This document shows, piece after piece, positions 56,082 through 64,000 of a stretch of 64,000 bases of DNA. A program made the translations under genes and the position numbers. This DNA is from Collimonas fungivorans (GTDB taxonomy: Bacteria > Pseudomonadota > Gammaproteobacteria > Burkholderiales > Burkholderiaceae_D), in assembly GCF_001584145.1 (NCBI RefSeq), contig NZ_CP013232.1, positions 1,116,001 to 1,180,000 on the forward strand, given 5' to 3'. The notes beneath the pieces are model-generated. The model searched no databases and was not told where the DNA came from. It saw only the letters and a program-made list of their open reading frames with translations. Numbering within the stretch: the stretch's first letter is position 1; the number at the start of each line of letters is the position of its first letter.

Positions 56082-57025
56082 TGAAAAAGCTATTAGTTAC
56101 TGGTGCTGGAGGATTTGTTGGCCAAGCACTATGCTCGACTCTGAAGCGGCGGGATATTGAGTTTTTACCTGTTTATCGTAAAGAGCAGAAGCCGGAAATT
56201 AATTCTTTTATAATTAGTGATATAAACGAATCCACTGATTGGTCGCTTGCGCTGAAAAATATCGATGTCGTAATTCATTTGGCCGCTCGTGTTCATGTCA
56301 TGAATGAAGAAACTGACGATCCCTTGTCAAACTTCCGTGCCCTTAACGTTGACGCCACAATAAATCTGGCGAAGCAAGCAGCTCAGCTCGGAGCCAGGCG
56401 CTTTGTTTATGTTAGCAGTATTAAAGTTAATGGGGAAAAAACAACCGATGTCCCTTTCACTGCTTTCGATATGCCAGCGCCAATTGATCCCTATGGACAA
56501 TCAAAATACGAGGCTGAGTTTGCATTGAAGGAATTGTCGGATGCAACAGGTTTAGAAGTTGTTGTTGTTCGCCCTCCCTTGGTATATGGTCCGGGAGTTC
56601 GTGCAAATTTTCTTAGACTGATGAAACTTGTCAAATTGGGGATGCCGCTGCCATTTGGTGCAATTCGTAATTGTCGAAGCATGGTGGCGCTGGATAATTT
56701 GATTGATTTGCTGATTGTTTGTGCAGATCATGATAACGCATCAGGAAATACATTTTTAGTTTCAGATGGTCATGATTTAAGTACGACGGAGTTGCTTATT
56801 ATGCTTGCGAATGCAATGGATAAACGATCTATGCTCTTACCTTTCCCTTCCGGGTTGTTGGCGGGAGGGGCTGCATTAATTGGCAAAGCGGCTATTGCGA
56901 ACCGATTACTGGATTCTTTACAAGTAGATATTGCTCATACTACAGCGGTATTGAATTGGGTGCCCATCGTTGGAGTTGAGGAAGCGATTAATTCAACTGT
57001 GGCACATTTCCTAAATCATGGATGA
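56081..57025 (+). CDS. NAD-dependent sugar epimerase/4-reductase (WbpV/WreQ-like)
   Basis: The 314-residue extended short-chain dehydrogenase has LLVTGAGGFVGQALCSTL, IHLAARVHVMNEE, FVYVSSIKVNGE, and YGQSKYEAEFAL (catalytic Tyr-Lys). This form is the group that includes WbpV of Pseudomonas and WreQ of Rhizobium etli, which reduce the 4-keto sugar made by a WbpM-type dehydratase to UDP-QuiNAc or similar. The following phosphoglycosyl transferase and 4,6-dehydratase genes fit that pathway. A UDP-sugar 4-epimerase is the main alternative. The gene overlaps the preceding stop by 1 base. Confidence 0.82.
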   Translation: MKKLLVTGAGGFVGQALCSTLKRRDIEFLPVYRKEQKPEINSFIISDINESTDWSLALKNIDVVIHLAARVHVMNEETDDPLSNFRALNVDATINLAKQAAQLGARRFVYVSSIKVNGEKTTDVPFTAFDMPAPIDPYGQSKYEAEFALKELSDATGLEVVVVRPPLVYGPGVRANFLRLMKLVKLGMPLPFGAIRNCRSMVALDNLIDLLIVCADHDNASGNTFLVSDGHDLSTTELLIMLANAMDKRSMLLPFPSGLLAGGAALIGKAAIANRLLDSLQVDIAHTTAVLNWVPIVGVEEAINSTVAHFLNHG

Positions 57026-57034
57026 GCGATTTTT

Positions 57035-57595
57035 ATGAAAAGATGTTTTGATTTAATATTGGCGTTAATTGCTGCATTTATATTATTGATCCCTATTGTA
57101 TTTGTTGCAATGTGTGTCAAATTGACCTCTAAAGGACCAATTATCTATTGGTCTGATCGTATAGGGCGATATAATAAAATATTCAAAATGCCAAAATTTC
57201 GGACAATGAAAATAAATACTCCAGCTATTGCGACCCATTTATTACCGGATCCAAAATTATTTCTTACTCCGATTGGTTCTTTTTTACGGAGATCCAGTTT
57301 AGATGAATTGTTACAACTTTGGAGTATTATTCGAGGTGATATGAGCTTTGTGGGGCCAAGACCCGCACTGTTCAATCAAGATGATTTGATAATTTTGAGA
57401 ACTGAGAACGGTGTCGATAGGCTTTTGCCAGGATTGACTGGCTGGGCTCAGATTAATGGAAGAGATGAGTTACCTATTCCAGAAAAAGTGAAATTGGACG
57501 TTGAATATCTGCAACGACGCTCTTTCTTTTTGGATGTAAAAATCATATTCATGACTTTTTTAAAAGTTATTCGTCGAGATGGAGTTGCTCACTGA
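57035..57595 (+). CDS. polyprenol-phosphate phosphoglycosyl transferase (PglC-type initiating enzyme)
   Basis: The 186-residue protein is a small monotopic phosphoglycosyl transferase: an N-terminal reentrant hydrophobic helix (LILALIAAFILLIPIVFVAM), KMPKFRTM, the catalytic Asp-Glu pair in SSLDELLQLWSII, then GDMSFVGPRPAL, PGLTGWAQINGRDELP, and the C-terminal DVKIIFMTFLKV. It should place a sugar-1-phosphate on undecaprenyl phosphate to start the O unit, probably a QuiNAc- or bacillosamine-type sugar made by the flanking genes. It lies 9 bases after the reductase gene. Confidence 0.9.
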   Translation: MKRCFDLILALIAAFILLIPIVFVAMCVKLTSKGPIIYWSDRIGRYNKIFKMPKFRTMKINTPAIATHLLPDPKLFLTPIGSFLRRSSLDELLQLWSIIRGDMSFVGPRPALFNQDDLIILRTENGVDRLLPGLTGWAQINGRDELPIPEKVKLDVEYLQRRSFFLDVKIIFMTFLKVIRRDGVAH

Positions 57596-57670
57596 ATCCC
57601 GGTAGATATGCGAGCCTCATATTAGTAATGATTTACTTTCCCAACAGTTTTGACTTATTGAATTAATGAT

Positions 57671-59605
57671 ATGAATTCTTTTATTGGTTTATCACGACTT
57701 CATAAGCAAGTAATCGCGGCGTCGGCAGATTTTATCTTGTTGCCGCTGACATTCTGTTTGGCAATATGGTTACGTCACGATGGTTTGAGTAGCTGGCTTT
57801 TACATCAGTATGGCTTGCTGATTTTGGCAGCCCCTTTAATTTCGATCCCGATTTTTATCAAATTGGGATTGTACAGAGCTGTCATTCGCTTCATTGATCA
57901 CAAGATTGTATATGTAGTGGTGTTTGGGGTAACGCTTTCTGTGGTTGCTCTTGGCGCCATTGGGACTTTCACTCAGACCGCAGGCTATTCTCGTGCGGTT
58001 TTTGGCATTTATTGGGTAAGTGCAATTCTGTATGTGGCTGCAAGCCGTTTTTTAGCACGTGGTTATCTGTTGCGCGTCAGCGGCACTAACGGAGCGGTGC
58101 CTGTGGCAATTTATGGTGCCGGTCAGGCGGGAACCCAGCTGGCAAGCGCACTTCGTGCTGGGAATGAATATTTGCCTGTTGCATTTATTGATGATAAAAA
58201 AGAGTTGTATCGAGCAACGATTACCGGGATTAAAGTCTTTGCTGTTGACGATTTACCGAATTTAATTGCACGCTACAAAATCAAAGAGATTTTGCTGGCA
58301 ATGCCATCATTGAGTAAGTTACAGCAAAAATATATTCTCGATAAACTCGAACCGCTCAAGGTCAAGATTAAAGTTACACCGCCTATTAAGAGTCTGATTA
58401 ACGGGGAATTGAGAGTGCAAGATATTCGCGAAGTTGAGATCGAGGATTTATTGGGACGTGATCCAGTCGAACCTAATCCGGAGTTGATTTCTGCTTGTAT
58501 CGTGAATAAATGTGTATTGGTAACTGGAGCCGGAGGTTCGATCGGATCAGAACTTTGTCGCCAGATTATGCGACAGCGGCCATCGCGTTTGATTTTGCTA
58601 GAAATGTCGGAGTTCGGCCTATATGCGATTGAGCAGGAATTGAGTGAGTTGCGAAGGAATCTGAGCCTTGACATTGAGTTATTGCCATTTTTGGGTTCAG
58701 TACTGGAAACTGAAAAATGCACACGCATCATGCGGACATTTTCGGTCGAAACTGTATATCATGCGGCTGCCTACAAGCACGTTCCTTTGGTCGAGCATAA
58801 TCCGATCGAAGGTATACGAAATAATGTATTTGGTACGCTAAGTGTGGCTAAAGCCGCTATGGCTTCCGGGGTCAAGTCATTTGTATTGATTTCGACCGAC
58901 AAGGCTGTCCGGCCCACTAACGTAATGGGTTCTACCAAACGATTTGCTGAACTGATATTGCAGGCATTTTCTCGTGGACAAGCCAAGAGCGCATCGCAAA
59001 CAAGATTCTGCATGGTACGTTTTGGTAATGTGCTGGGCTCATCCGGTTCGGTAGTGCCACTATTTCGCAAGCAGATCATGGGGGGAGGGCCGATTACTTT
59101 GACTCATCCCGAAATCACTCGTTATTTCATGACAATCCCTGAAGCGGCCCAATTAGTGCTGCAGGCTGGCGCCATGGGACAAGGGGGGGATGTTTTTGTA
59201 TTGGATATGGGCGATCCGGTAAAGATCATTGACCTGGCAACTAGAATGGTCCACTTAAGCGGGCTAGAGGTGCTGTCCGATTTGACGCCAGACGGCACGA
59301 TAGAAATCAACCATGTTGGTTTACGACCCGGCGAAAAACTGTACGAAGAGCTTTTGATCGGGGAGAATGTCGAAGGCACGGAGCATCCATTGATCATGCG
59401 GGCACAAGAAGTGGAGATTCCTTGGCCTCTTTTGGAGAATCTGCTGAGTCAATTGGACGATGCCTGTACTAGGTTTGCCTATGAAGAAGTGCGTGATCTA
59501 TTATTGCGGACAGTCGCTGAATATTCGCCGCAATGTGGCATCGAGGATTTTATATGGCGTGCTAAACGTCAATTACCGAATGCTGGGGGGGCGGTGCTCC
59601 ATTAA
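57671..59605 (+). CDS. wbpM: membrane UDP-HexNAc 4,6-dehydratase (WbpM/CapD family)
   Basis: The 644-residue protein has four N-terminal membrane segments (about 10-120), a CoA-binding-like Rossmann domain (VPVAIYGAGQAGTQLASAL), and a dehydratase domain with VLVTGAGGSIGSELCRQI and STDKAVRPTNVMGSTKRFAEL. The MGSTKR sequence, with Met replacing the usual catalytic Tyr of YxxxK, is characteristic of large WbpM-type C6 dehydratases. These convert UDP-GlcNAc to UDP-4-keto-6-deoxy-HexNAc. It completes the likely QuiNAc-type module with the two preceding genes. Confidence 0.93.
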   Translation: MNSFIGLSRLHKQVIAASADFILLPLTFCLAIWLRHDGLSSWLLHQYGLLILAAPLISIPIFIKLGLYRAVIRFIDHKIVYVVVFGVTLSVVALGAIGTFTQTAGYSRAVFGIYWVSAILYVAASRFLARGYLLRVSGTNGAVPVAIYGAGQAGTQLASALRAGNEYLPVAFIDDKKELYRATITGIKVFAVDDLPNLIARYKIKEILLAMPSLSKLQQKYILDKLEPLKVKIKVTPPIKSLINGELRVQDIREVEIEDLLGRDPVEPNPELISACIVNKCVLVTGAGGSIGSELCRQIMRQRPSRLILLEMSEFGLYAIEQELSELRRNLSLDIELLPFLGSVLETEKCTRIMRTFSVETVYHAAAYKHVPLVEHNPIEGIRNNVFGTLSVAKAAMASGVKSFVLISTDKAVRPTNVMGSTKRFAELILQAFSRGQAKSASQTRFCMVRFGNVLGSSGSVVPLFRKQIMGGGPITLTHPEITRYFMTIPEAAQLVLQAGAMGQGGDVFVLDMGDPVKIIDLATRMVHLSGLEVLSDLTPDGTIEINHVGLRPGEKLYEELLIGENVEGTEHPLIMRAQEVEIPWPLLENLLSQLDDACTRFAYEEVRDLLLRTVAEYSPQCGIEDFIWRAKRQLPNAGGAVLH

Positions 59606-59649
59606 TTGACGAAACAGTATTTGATTAAATTTCATTTATCGGGGGTAGT

Positions 59650-59970
59650 ATGGATTTATCTGGATTGACAGTAGCTGAATTGCGAGCACTGCAGGATCAA
59701 GTCAAGCAAGCCTTGAAAGATCGCGAGCATCAAGAACAGATCAAGGCACGCGAGCAGATTCTGGCGATTGCCCAAAGCGCCGGGATCTCCCTGCAAGATT
59801 TGCTCGGCGCGCAATCGCGCGGGAAAACTACAGTTTCCAAGGTCAAAGTCGCGGTCCGTTATCGCCATCCGTCGGATGCGTCGCTGCAATGGACCGGTCG
59901 TGGCCGTCAGCCTAAATGGGTTCAGGATTGGGTTGCATCCGGCCAGTCCCTGGATGCCATACGCGTATAA
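59650..59970 (+). CDS. H-NS family nucleoid-associated protein
   Basis: The 106-residue protein has an N-terminal coiled-coil oligomerisation region (LTVAELRALQDQVKQALKDREH...) and the C-terminal DNA-binding motif VRYRHPSDASLQWTGRGRQPKW, the TGRGRxPxW hallmark of betaproteobacterial H-NS proteins (BpH3/Bv3F type). Such proteins silence AT-rich DNA. Its position right after the AT-rich polysaccharide locus may link it to control of that locus, though many copies exist per genome in this order. A GGGGG-type ribosome site precedes the ATG. Confidence 0.93.
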   Translation: MDLSGLTVAELRALQDQVKQALKDREHQEQIKAREQILAIAQSAGISLQDLLGAQSRGKTTVSKVKVAVRYRHPSDASLQWTGRGRQPKWVQDWVASGQSLDAIRV

Positions 59971-60035
59971 CAGCTGAAAACATCTCGTTGCCCTTTTTCG
60001 CAAGTGGCAATGATTTGATAGCGGATGTTTGAACC

Positions 60036-60069
60036 GAAGACGCATGTTGAGAACGCGGCATGCGTCTTC
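60036..60069. repeat. inverted repeat after the H-NS gene
   Basis: GAAGACGCATG (60036-60046) and CATGCGTCTTC (60059-60069) form a perfect 11-bp inverted repeat with a 12-base loop in the 190-base gap between the H-NS gene and the phosphomannomutase gene. There is no T-tract, so it is a weak terminator candidate or a protein site. Confidence 0.5.
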
Positions 60070-60160
60070 TGGCTTGCTGGCGCTGGAAATGGCGTGCAAA
60101 CAACGCGTTGGCCACAAGCTTCTTGTGCTGTGAACAGCCATATTCTCCCACCATAAAATC

Positions 60161-61549
60161 ATGCTCCCACTCTCAAAATCCATATTCAAGGCTTACGACA
60201 TTCGCGGCATCGTCGGTAAAACTCTGGACATCGGCATCGCGCGCCAGATTGGCCAGGCCTTCGGCACCACTGCCCGGGCCAAGGGTGAAAAAACAGTCAT
60301 TGTCGGCCGCGACGGCCGATTGTCCGGCCCCGAGCTTGCGACCGCCCTGGCGGCCGGTTTGCGCGACGCCGGTGTGGATGTGATCGACCTGGGCGTGGTA
60401 GTGACGCCGATGGTGTATTTCGCGACCCATGTGCTGGGCGCTCAGTCCGGCATCATGGTCACCGGCAGCCACAATCCGCCTGACTATAACGGCTTCAAGA
60501 TGGTACTGGCAGGCGAGGCGATATACGGCGAGACCATCCAGCAGCTGTACCAGGCCATCGACAGCGGCAGCGTCGAGGCAACGATCTCGGTGCCAAGCGG
60601 CAGCTACCGCCAGCACGACATCAGGCAGGCTTATCTGCAGCGCATTGTCAGCGACACCAAGCTGGCGCGGCCGATGAAGATCGTGGTCGATTGCGGCAAC
60701 GGCGTCGCCGGCGCCTTTGCCGGCGAACTGTACCGTGCGCTCGGCTGTGAGGTGCAGGAACTGTTCTGCGAAGTGGACGGCACTTTCCCCAACCACCATC
60801 CCGATCCGGCGCATCCGGAAAACCTGCAGGACGTGATTCGCGCCCTGCAAGATTCCGATGCCGAAATCGGCCTGGCGTTCGATGGCGACGGCGATCGCCT
60901 CGGCGTGGTGACCAAGGATGGCCAGATCATTTACCCGGACCGGCAGCTGATGCTGTTTGCGGCAGATGTGCTGACGCGCCATCCGGGCCGCGAGATCCTG
61001 TACGACGTCAAATGCACGCGCCACCTGGCGCCGTGGATCACTGCACACGGCGGCAAGCCGCTGATGTGGAAGACCGGCCACTCGCTGGTCAAGGCCAAGA
61101 TGCGGGAAACCGGCGCGCCGCTCGGCGGCGAGATGAGCGGCCATGTGTTCTTCAAGGACCGCTGGTACGGTTTCGATGACGGCCTGTATGCAGGTGTGCG
61201 CCTGCTGGAATTGCTGAGCCGCGAAAGCGATCCGTCGGCGGTGCTGAACGCGTTGCCGCAATCGTCCAGCACGCCCGAGCTGCAGCTGAAACTGGAGGAA
61301 GGGGAGAACTTCAGCCTGATCGAAAAACTGCAAGGCGAGGCGAAATTCCCTGGCGCCGACGACATCATCAAGATCGACGGCCTGCGTGTCGAATATCCGG
61401 ACGGCTTCGGCCTGGCGCGCTCATCCAATACCACGCCGGTGGTCGTGATGCGTTTCGAGGCGGAGTCGGAACAGGCGCTGGCGCGGATCCAATCGGAATT
61501 CAAGCGGGTGATCCTGGCCGCCAAGCCTGATGCATCGCTGCCTTTTTAA
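60161..61549 (+). CDS. manB: phosphomannomutase/phosphoglucomutase
   Basis: The 462-residue enzyme interconverts hexose 6- and 1-phosphates (AlgC/PMM-PGM family), supplying mannose-1-P or glucose-1-P for LPS and nucleotide sugars. It has the phosphoserine loop GIMVTGSHNPPDYNGFKM (S103), the metal-binding DGDGDRLGVV, and GEMSGHVFFKDRWYGFDD. Glucose-1-phosphate from it could feed both rmlA and rfbF. GC content and codon use return to the genomic norm here, marking the right edge of the AT-rich region. Confidence 0.93.
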   Translation: MLPLSKSIFKAYDIRGIVGKTLDIGIARQIGQAFGTTARAKGEKTVIVGRDGRLSGPELATALAAGLRDAGVDVIDLGVVVTPMVYFATHVLGAQSGIMVTGSHNPPDYNGFKMVLAGEAIYGETIQQLYQAIDSGSVEATISVPSGSYRQHDIRQAYLQRIVSDTKLARPMKIVVDCGNGVAGAFAGELYRALGCEVQELFCEVDGTFPNHHPDPAHPENLQDVIRALQDSDAEIGLAFDGDGDRLGVVTKDGQIIYPDRQLMLFAADVLTRHPGREILYDVKCTRHLAPWITAHGGKPLMWKTGHSLVKAKMRETGAPLGGEMSGHVFFKDRWYGFDDGLYAGVRLLELLSRESDPSAVLNALPQSSSTPELQLKLEEGENFSLIEKLQGEAKFPGADDIIKIDGLRVEYPDGFGLARSSNTTPVVVMRFEAESEQALARIQSEFKRVILAAKPDASLPF

Positions 61550-61573
61550 CCGGCTCCACGAATTGGTTCCGGT

Positions 61574-62560
61574 TTGAACATCCTGATCGTCCGTGTCTCC
61601 TCGCTGGGAGACGTGGTCCACAACATGCCAATGGTGTCGGACATCCGGCGTCATTATCCCGATGCGAATATCGACTGGGTGGTCGAAGAGGGCTATGTCG
61701 GCCTGGTGCGCATGAATCCCGACGTGCGCCGTATCATTCCGATTGCCTTGAGGCGCTGGCGCAAGACCTTGTTCTCAGCCGCCACGCGGGCGGAAATTTC
61801 CCATTTCAGGCAACAGCTCAAACTGGATGCCTATGACGTCGTGTTCGATACCCAGGGTTTACTGAAAACCAGCGTGGTAATGCGCATGGCGCGGCTTGCT
61901 CTGGATGGCCAGCGGGTCGGGTTGGCGAATGCGACCGAGGGATCAGGCTATGAACCGCTGTCGCGCATATTTCACACTAGGAGCGTCGAGGTCGGCTTGC
62001 ATACGCACGCGGTATTGCGTGCCCGCGAAGTAGCGGCAAAAGCGCTCGGCTACAGTGTCGAGGGCGTCGCCGATTTCAATATGCATCCTCTCGCCATGGC
62101 GCCTGCTGACTCTCCTGCATGGCTGCCGGACGCGCCATACGCGGTTTTTTTTCACGGCACGGCGCGTGCTGCCAAGCAGTGGCCGAACAGCAGTTGGGTA
62201 AGCATTGCGACGGTACTTGCCGAACGTGGGTTGCTGGTGCTGCTGCCCTGGGGCAGCGATGCCGAAAAGATCAATGCGGAACAGCTGGCGAGCCAGATGA
62301 GCGATGCGCGTGTGTTGCCTAAATTGCCGCTGATGGAAGCGGTGTTGCTGGCACAGCGCGCCGCGCTGGTGATTGGCGTCGATACCGGCCTGACCCATAT
62401 TGCCGCTGCCTTTAATCGTCCAACCATCGAGTTGTATTGCGATTCGCCCCGCTGGAAAACCGAAGGCAACTGGTCACCGCAAATCGTCAACCTGGGAGAA
62501 CTCGGGGCACCGCCCACTGTGGAGCAAGTTGCGCAGGCAATTGGCCAGCTAGCGGCATAA
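61574..62560 (+). CDS. waaC: lipopolysaccharide heptosyltransferase I
   Basis: WaaC adds the first L-glycero-D-manno-heptose to Kdo of the LPS inner core. The 328-residue GT-B protein (family 9) starts at a TTG with MNILIVRVSSLGDVVHNMP, the standard WaaC/WaaF opening, followed by DVVFDTQGLLKT, YAVFFHGTARAAKQWP and VIGVDTGLTHIAAAFNRPTIELYC. It lies 24 bases after the phosphomannomutase gene and just before the opposite-strand tRNA-Sec. Confidence 0.94.
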   Translation: MNILIVRVSSLGDVVHNMPMVSDIRRHYPDANIDWVVEEGYVGLVRMNPDVRRIIPIALRRWRKTLFSAATRAEISHFRQQLKLDAYDVVFDTQGLLKTSVVMRMARLALDGQRVGLANATEGSGYEPLSRIFHTRSVEVGLHTHAVLRAREVAAKALGYSVEGVADFNMHPLAMAPADSPAWLPDAPYAVFFHGTARAAKQWPNSSWVSIATVLAERGLLVLLPWGSDAEKINAEQLASQMSDARVLPKLPLMEAVLLAQRAALVIGVDTGLTHIAAAFNRPTIELYCDSPRWKTEGNWSPQIVNLGELGAPPTVEQVAQAIGQLAA

Positions 62561-62566
62561 GCTGAT

Positions 62567-62662
62567 TGGCGGAAGGCAGCAGGAGTCGAACCTACCCGGG
62601 AGCGACTGGCGCCCCCCACCGGGTTTGAAGCCCGGCCGCATCACCGGATACGTGTGCCTTCC
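62567..62662 (-). tRNA. selC: tRNA-Sec (anticodon UCA)
   Basis: The minus strand reads an 8-bp acceptor stem (GGAAGGCA pairing with TGCCTTCC), anticodon loop CTTCAAA with TCA at 62626-62628, a long GC-rich variable arm, a T-arm GTAGG/CCTGC enclosing TTCGACT, discriminator G and an encoded CCA. The 8-bp acceptor, UCA anticodon and 96-nt length are the hallmarks of bacterial selenocysteine tRNA. It directly follows selB on the same strand, the usual sel arrangement. Confidence 0.95.
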
Positions 62663-62681
62663 TTGGTTCTGGCGCTCTATC

Positions 62682-64000
62682 TTATCCTGATTCAGCACTT
62701 CCATGCCATCCCGGCCAGGCGCCATCGCGCAATACATGCGCATCGCGTACCCGGCGCGTATAACCTATGCGGTCAAAAAATTCCAGGATCTGGATGGCGC
62801 GCTTGCGTCCCAGTCCGGTGGCATCGCGCCAGCGCGCTGCGTTCACTCCGGCAGTTGCGCCAGTGTTTACTTCAGTTGCCAGGCCCGCCAGCAGCGCGGC
62901 CAGCTCACGCACGCGATCATGGTGATAAAACAGATCGCGCTCAATTTGATATACGAGCCCCTGCTGCAGCAATTTACGCAGCAGCTGCCGTACCTGCTCC
63001 TCCGGAATCTTGTGCGCTTGCGCCAGCTCGCGTACCCAGGGCGGATCGAATCCAGCCGCTGCCAGCGCCGGCAGCAGTTGCTGCGCCAACACCTGTTCGC
63101 TGTCAGACAGCGACACCGCATGTTGCGGCAGATGCAGCCATGGTCCGCTGCGCTGGATCATCGCGTCGCTGGTGAGCGAGCCGATGACTGCCTGCCACAG
63201 TGCATTGTCCAGCGCCGGCAGCGCCATGCGCCGCAGGCGCGCTGCATCCACGCCCTGTTCGTCGGGGAAACGCGCATGAAAATCCGTGAGTGCGGTTACC
63301 GCCAGTGTTCTTAGGGACTGCCACTGGGCCGGCAGCATGACAAAATTATCTTGTTCTTGCGAATTGACCGCAATGGATTGCGCGCCTTCCGGCAATTGCA
63401 ACGCAGTGGCTGGCAATCCGCTGAGCTGCATCAGCATGGACAGGCGCATGCCGCCGGGCGAAGCGGCTTGCAGCAAGGCGCTGACGCCGGCCCCATCCAG
63501 CATCAGCTGCATGGCGTCGAGCCAGGCTTGGCGCTCCGGCGCACGGCGTTTGCGCGCCGGAGCAAGCGGATCCAGCACGTGGCCGCCGCCTATCGTCATG
63601 TTTGCCTGCGCATTGCGGACGATGAATCGATCGCCGGGAATGGCGCAGACAGGAGATTCGAATAGCAGCTGCACCCTGCTCCGACTGCCCGGCATCATCG
63701 TATTTCCGTCCAGTAGCGCGACCTGGGCGACTTGATGCAAGGTGCCCAGGTGCACGTGCAGCGGAGAACGGTTGCGCAGCAATACGCCGGCATGGGCCGA
63801 CAGCTGGAGTTCCACATCCATCCTGGTCGATGCGGTCATGGCGGACGGAGCAGCCAGCCAGTCGCCGCGTTTGATGGCATCCTTGTCGATGCCGGTCAGG
63901 TTGAGCGCGCAACGCTGCCCGGCGTGGCCGCTGGCGGCAGGGCGGTTTTGCACATGCAGGCTGCGCACCCGCACGGTATCGCCGGCCGGCATTAATGCGA
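62682..64000 (-). CDS. selB: selenocysteine-specific elongation factor SelB, C-terminal part (partial)
   Basis: The gene runs off the window at 64000; about 440 C-terminal residues are present and the GTPase domain is outside. The visible part has the end of the EF-Tu-like domains (GQRCALNLTGIDKDAIKRGDWL, GDRFIVRNAQANMTIGGGHVLDP) and the SelB-specific winged-helix repeats (for example VRELAQAHKIPEEQVRQLLRKLLQQGLVYQI and ATGLGRKRAIQILEFFDRIGYTRRV). SelB delivers Sec-tRNA to UGA at SECIS hairpins. With tRNA-Sec beside it, the organism should make selenoproteins such as formate dehydrogenase. Confidence 0.95.
   Translation of the reverse strand, partial: ALMPAGDTVRVRSLHVQNRPAASGHAGQRCALNLTGIDKDAIKRGDWLAAPSAMTASTRMDVELQLSAHAGVLLRNRSPLHVHLGTLHQVAQVALLDGNTMMPGSRSRVQLLFESPVCAIPGDRFIVRNAQANMTIGGGHVLDPLAPARKRRAPERQAWLDAMQLMLDGAGVSALLQAASPGGMRLSMLMQLSGLPATALQLPEGAQSIAVNSQEQDNFVMLPAQWQSLRTLAVTALTDFHARFPDEQGVDAARLRRMALPALDNALWQAVIGSLTSDAMIQRSGPWLHLPQHAVSLSDSEQVLAQQLLPALAAAGFDPPWVRELAQAHKIPEEQVRQLLRKLLQQGLVYQIERDLFYHHDRVRELAALLAGLATEVNTGATAGVNAARWRDATGLGRKRAIQILEFFDRIGYTRRVRDAHVLRDGAWPGWHGSAESG

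Overview
The window looks like chromosomal DNA of a betaproteobacterium, order Burkholderiales, most likely the Oxalobacteraceae (Collimonas/Herbaspirillum type). This rests on gene content and order (purB next to a GST gene, aroQ-accB-accC-prmA-DUF3426, mpl-yqiA-ubiC, pilGHIJ-chpA, yqgE-ruvX-pyrR-pyrB-pyrC'), the GC-rich coding style, and a short H-NS-type protein with the WTGRGRQPKW DNA-binding motif. The genus is an inference from memory of gene neighbourhoods; no search was run.

Layout. 1-4250: start of purB, a GST, a divergent AraC regulator/MFS transporter pair, an exported peroxiredoxin and a small Gly/Tyr-rich lipoprotein. 4450-11730 (minus strand): a PfkB kinase, a DUF3426 zinc-ribbon membrane protein with an apparent 1-nt frameshift, prmA, accC, accB, aroQ, a TlpA-like thioredoxin and a degenerate nucleotidyltransferase-like protein. 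11900-20400 (plus): mpl, a YqiA esterase, ubiC, an RNB ribonuclease, a TonB-like protein, aroE, mtgA and corA, followed by a nested palindromic repeat. 20480-22930: hemL and a divergent ThiD-like kinase (minus), then rubredoxin (plus). 23090-33120: the type IV pilus chemotaxis-like operon pilG-pilH-pilI-pilJ-chpA, closed by a strong hairpin. 33175-40370: photolyase, yqgE, ruvX, pyrR, pyrB, a dihydroorotase-like pyrC' lacking its HxH zinc motif, a PlsC-type acyltransferase and apaH.

40767-59605 is an O-antigen/surface polysaccharide locus of the Wzx/Wzy type. It holds rmlBACD (dTDP-L-rhamnose), rfbF-rfbG-rfbH-rfbJ-like genes (a CDP-3,6-dideoxyhexose such as abequose or paratose), a Wzx flippase, three family-2 glycosyltransferases, an EpsG/Wzy-like polymerase, a WbsX/GH99-like protein, a decayed IS30 transposase, and a terminal trio (4-reductase/epimerase, phosphoglycosyl transferase, WbpM-type 4,6-dehydratase) that fits synthesis of the first sugar, probably QuiNAc or a relative, and its loading onto undecaprenyl phosphate. 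The middle of the locus (about 50.0-57.6 kb) is strikingly AT-rich, unlike the flanks, which suggests horizontal acquisition. An H-NS-family gene lies directly downstream.

59650-64000: H-NS-like protein, phosphomannomutase/phosphoglucomutase and heptosyltransferase I (LPS core), then tRNA-Sec (anticodon UCA) beside the C-terminal part of selB, showing that this organism decodes UGA as selenocysteine. I found no convincing wholly new system. The best leads are the dideoxyhexose branch with no E3 reductase in the locus, the QuiNAc-like initiation trio, the homopolymer frameshift in the DUF3426 gene, the zinc-ligand-less PyrC', the ThiD-like protein without the usual active-site Cys, and the 73-bp nested palindrome after corA.
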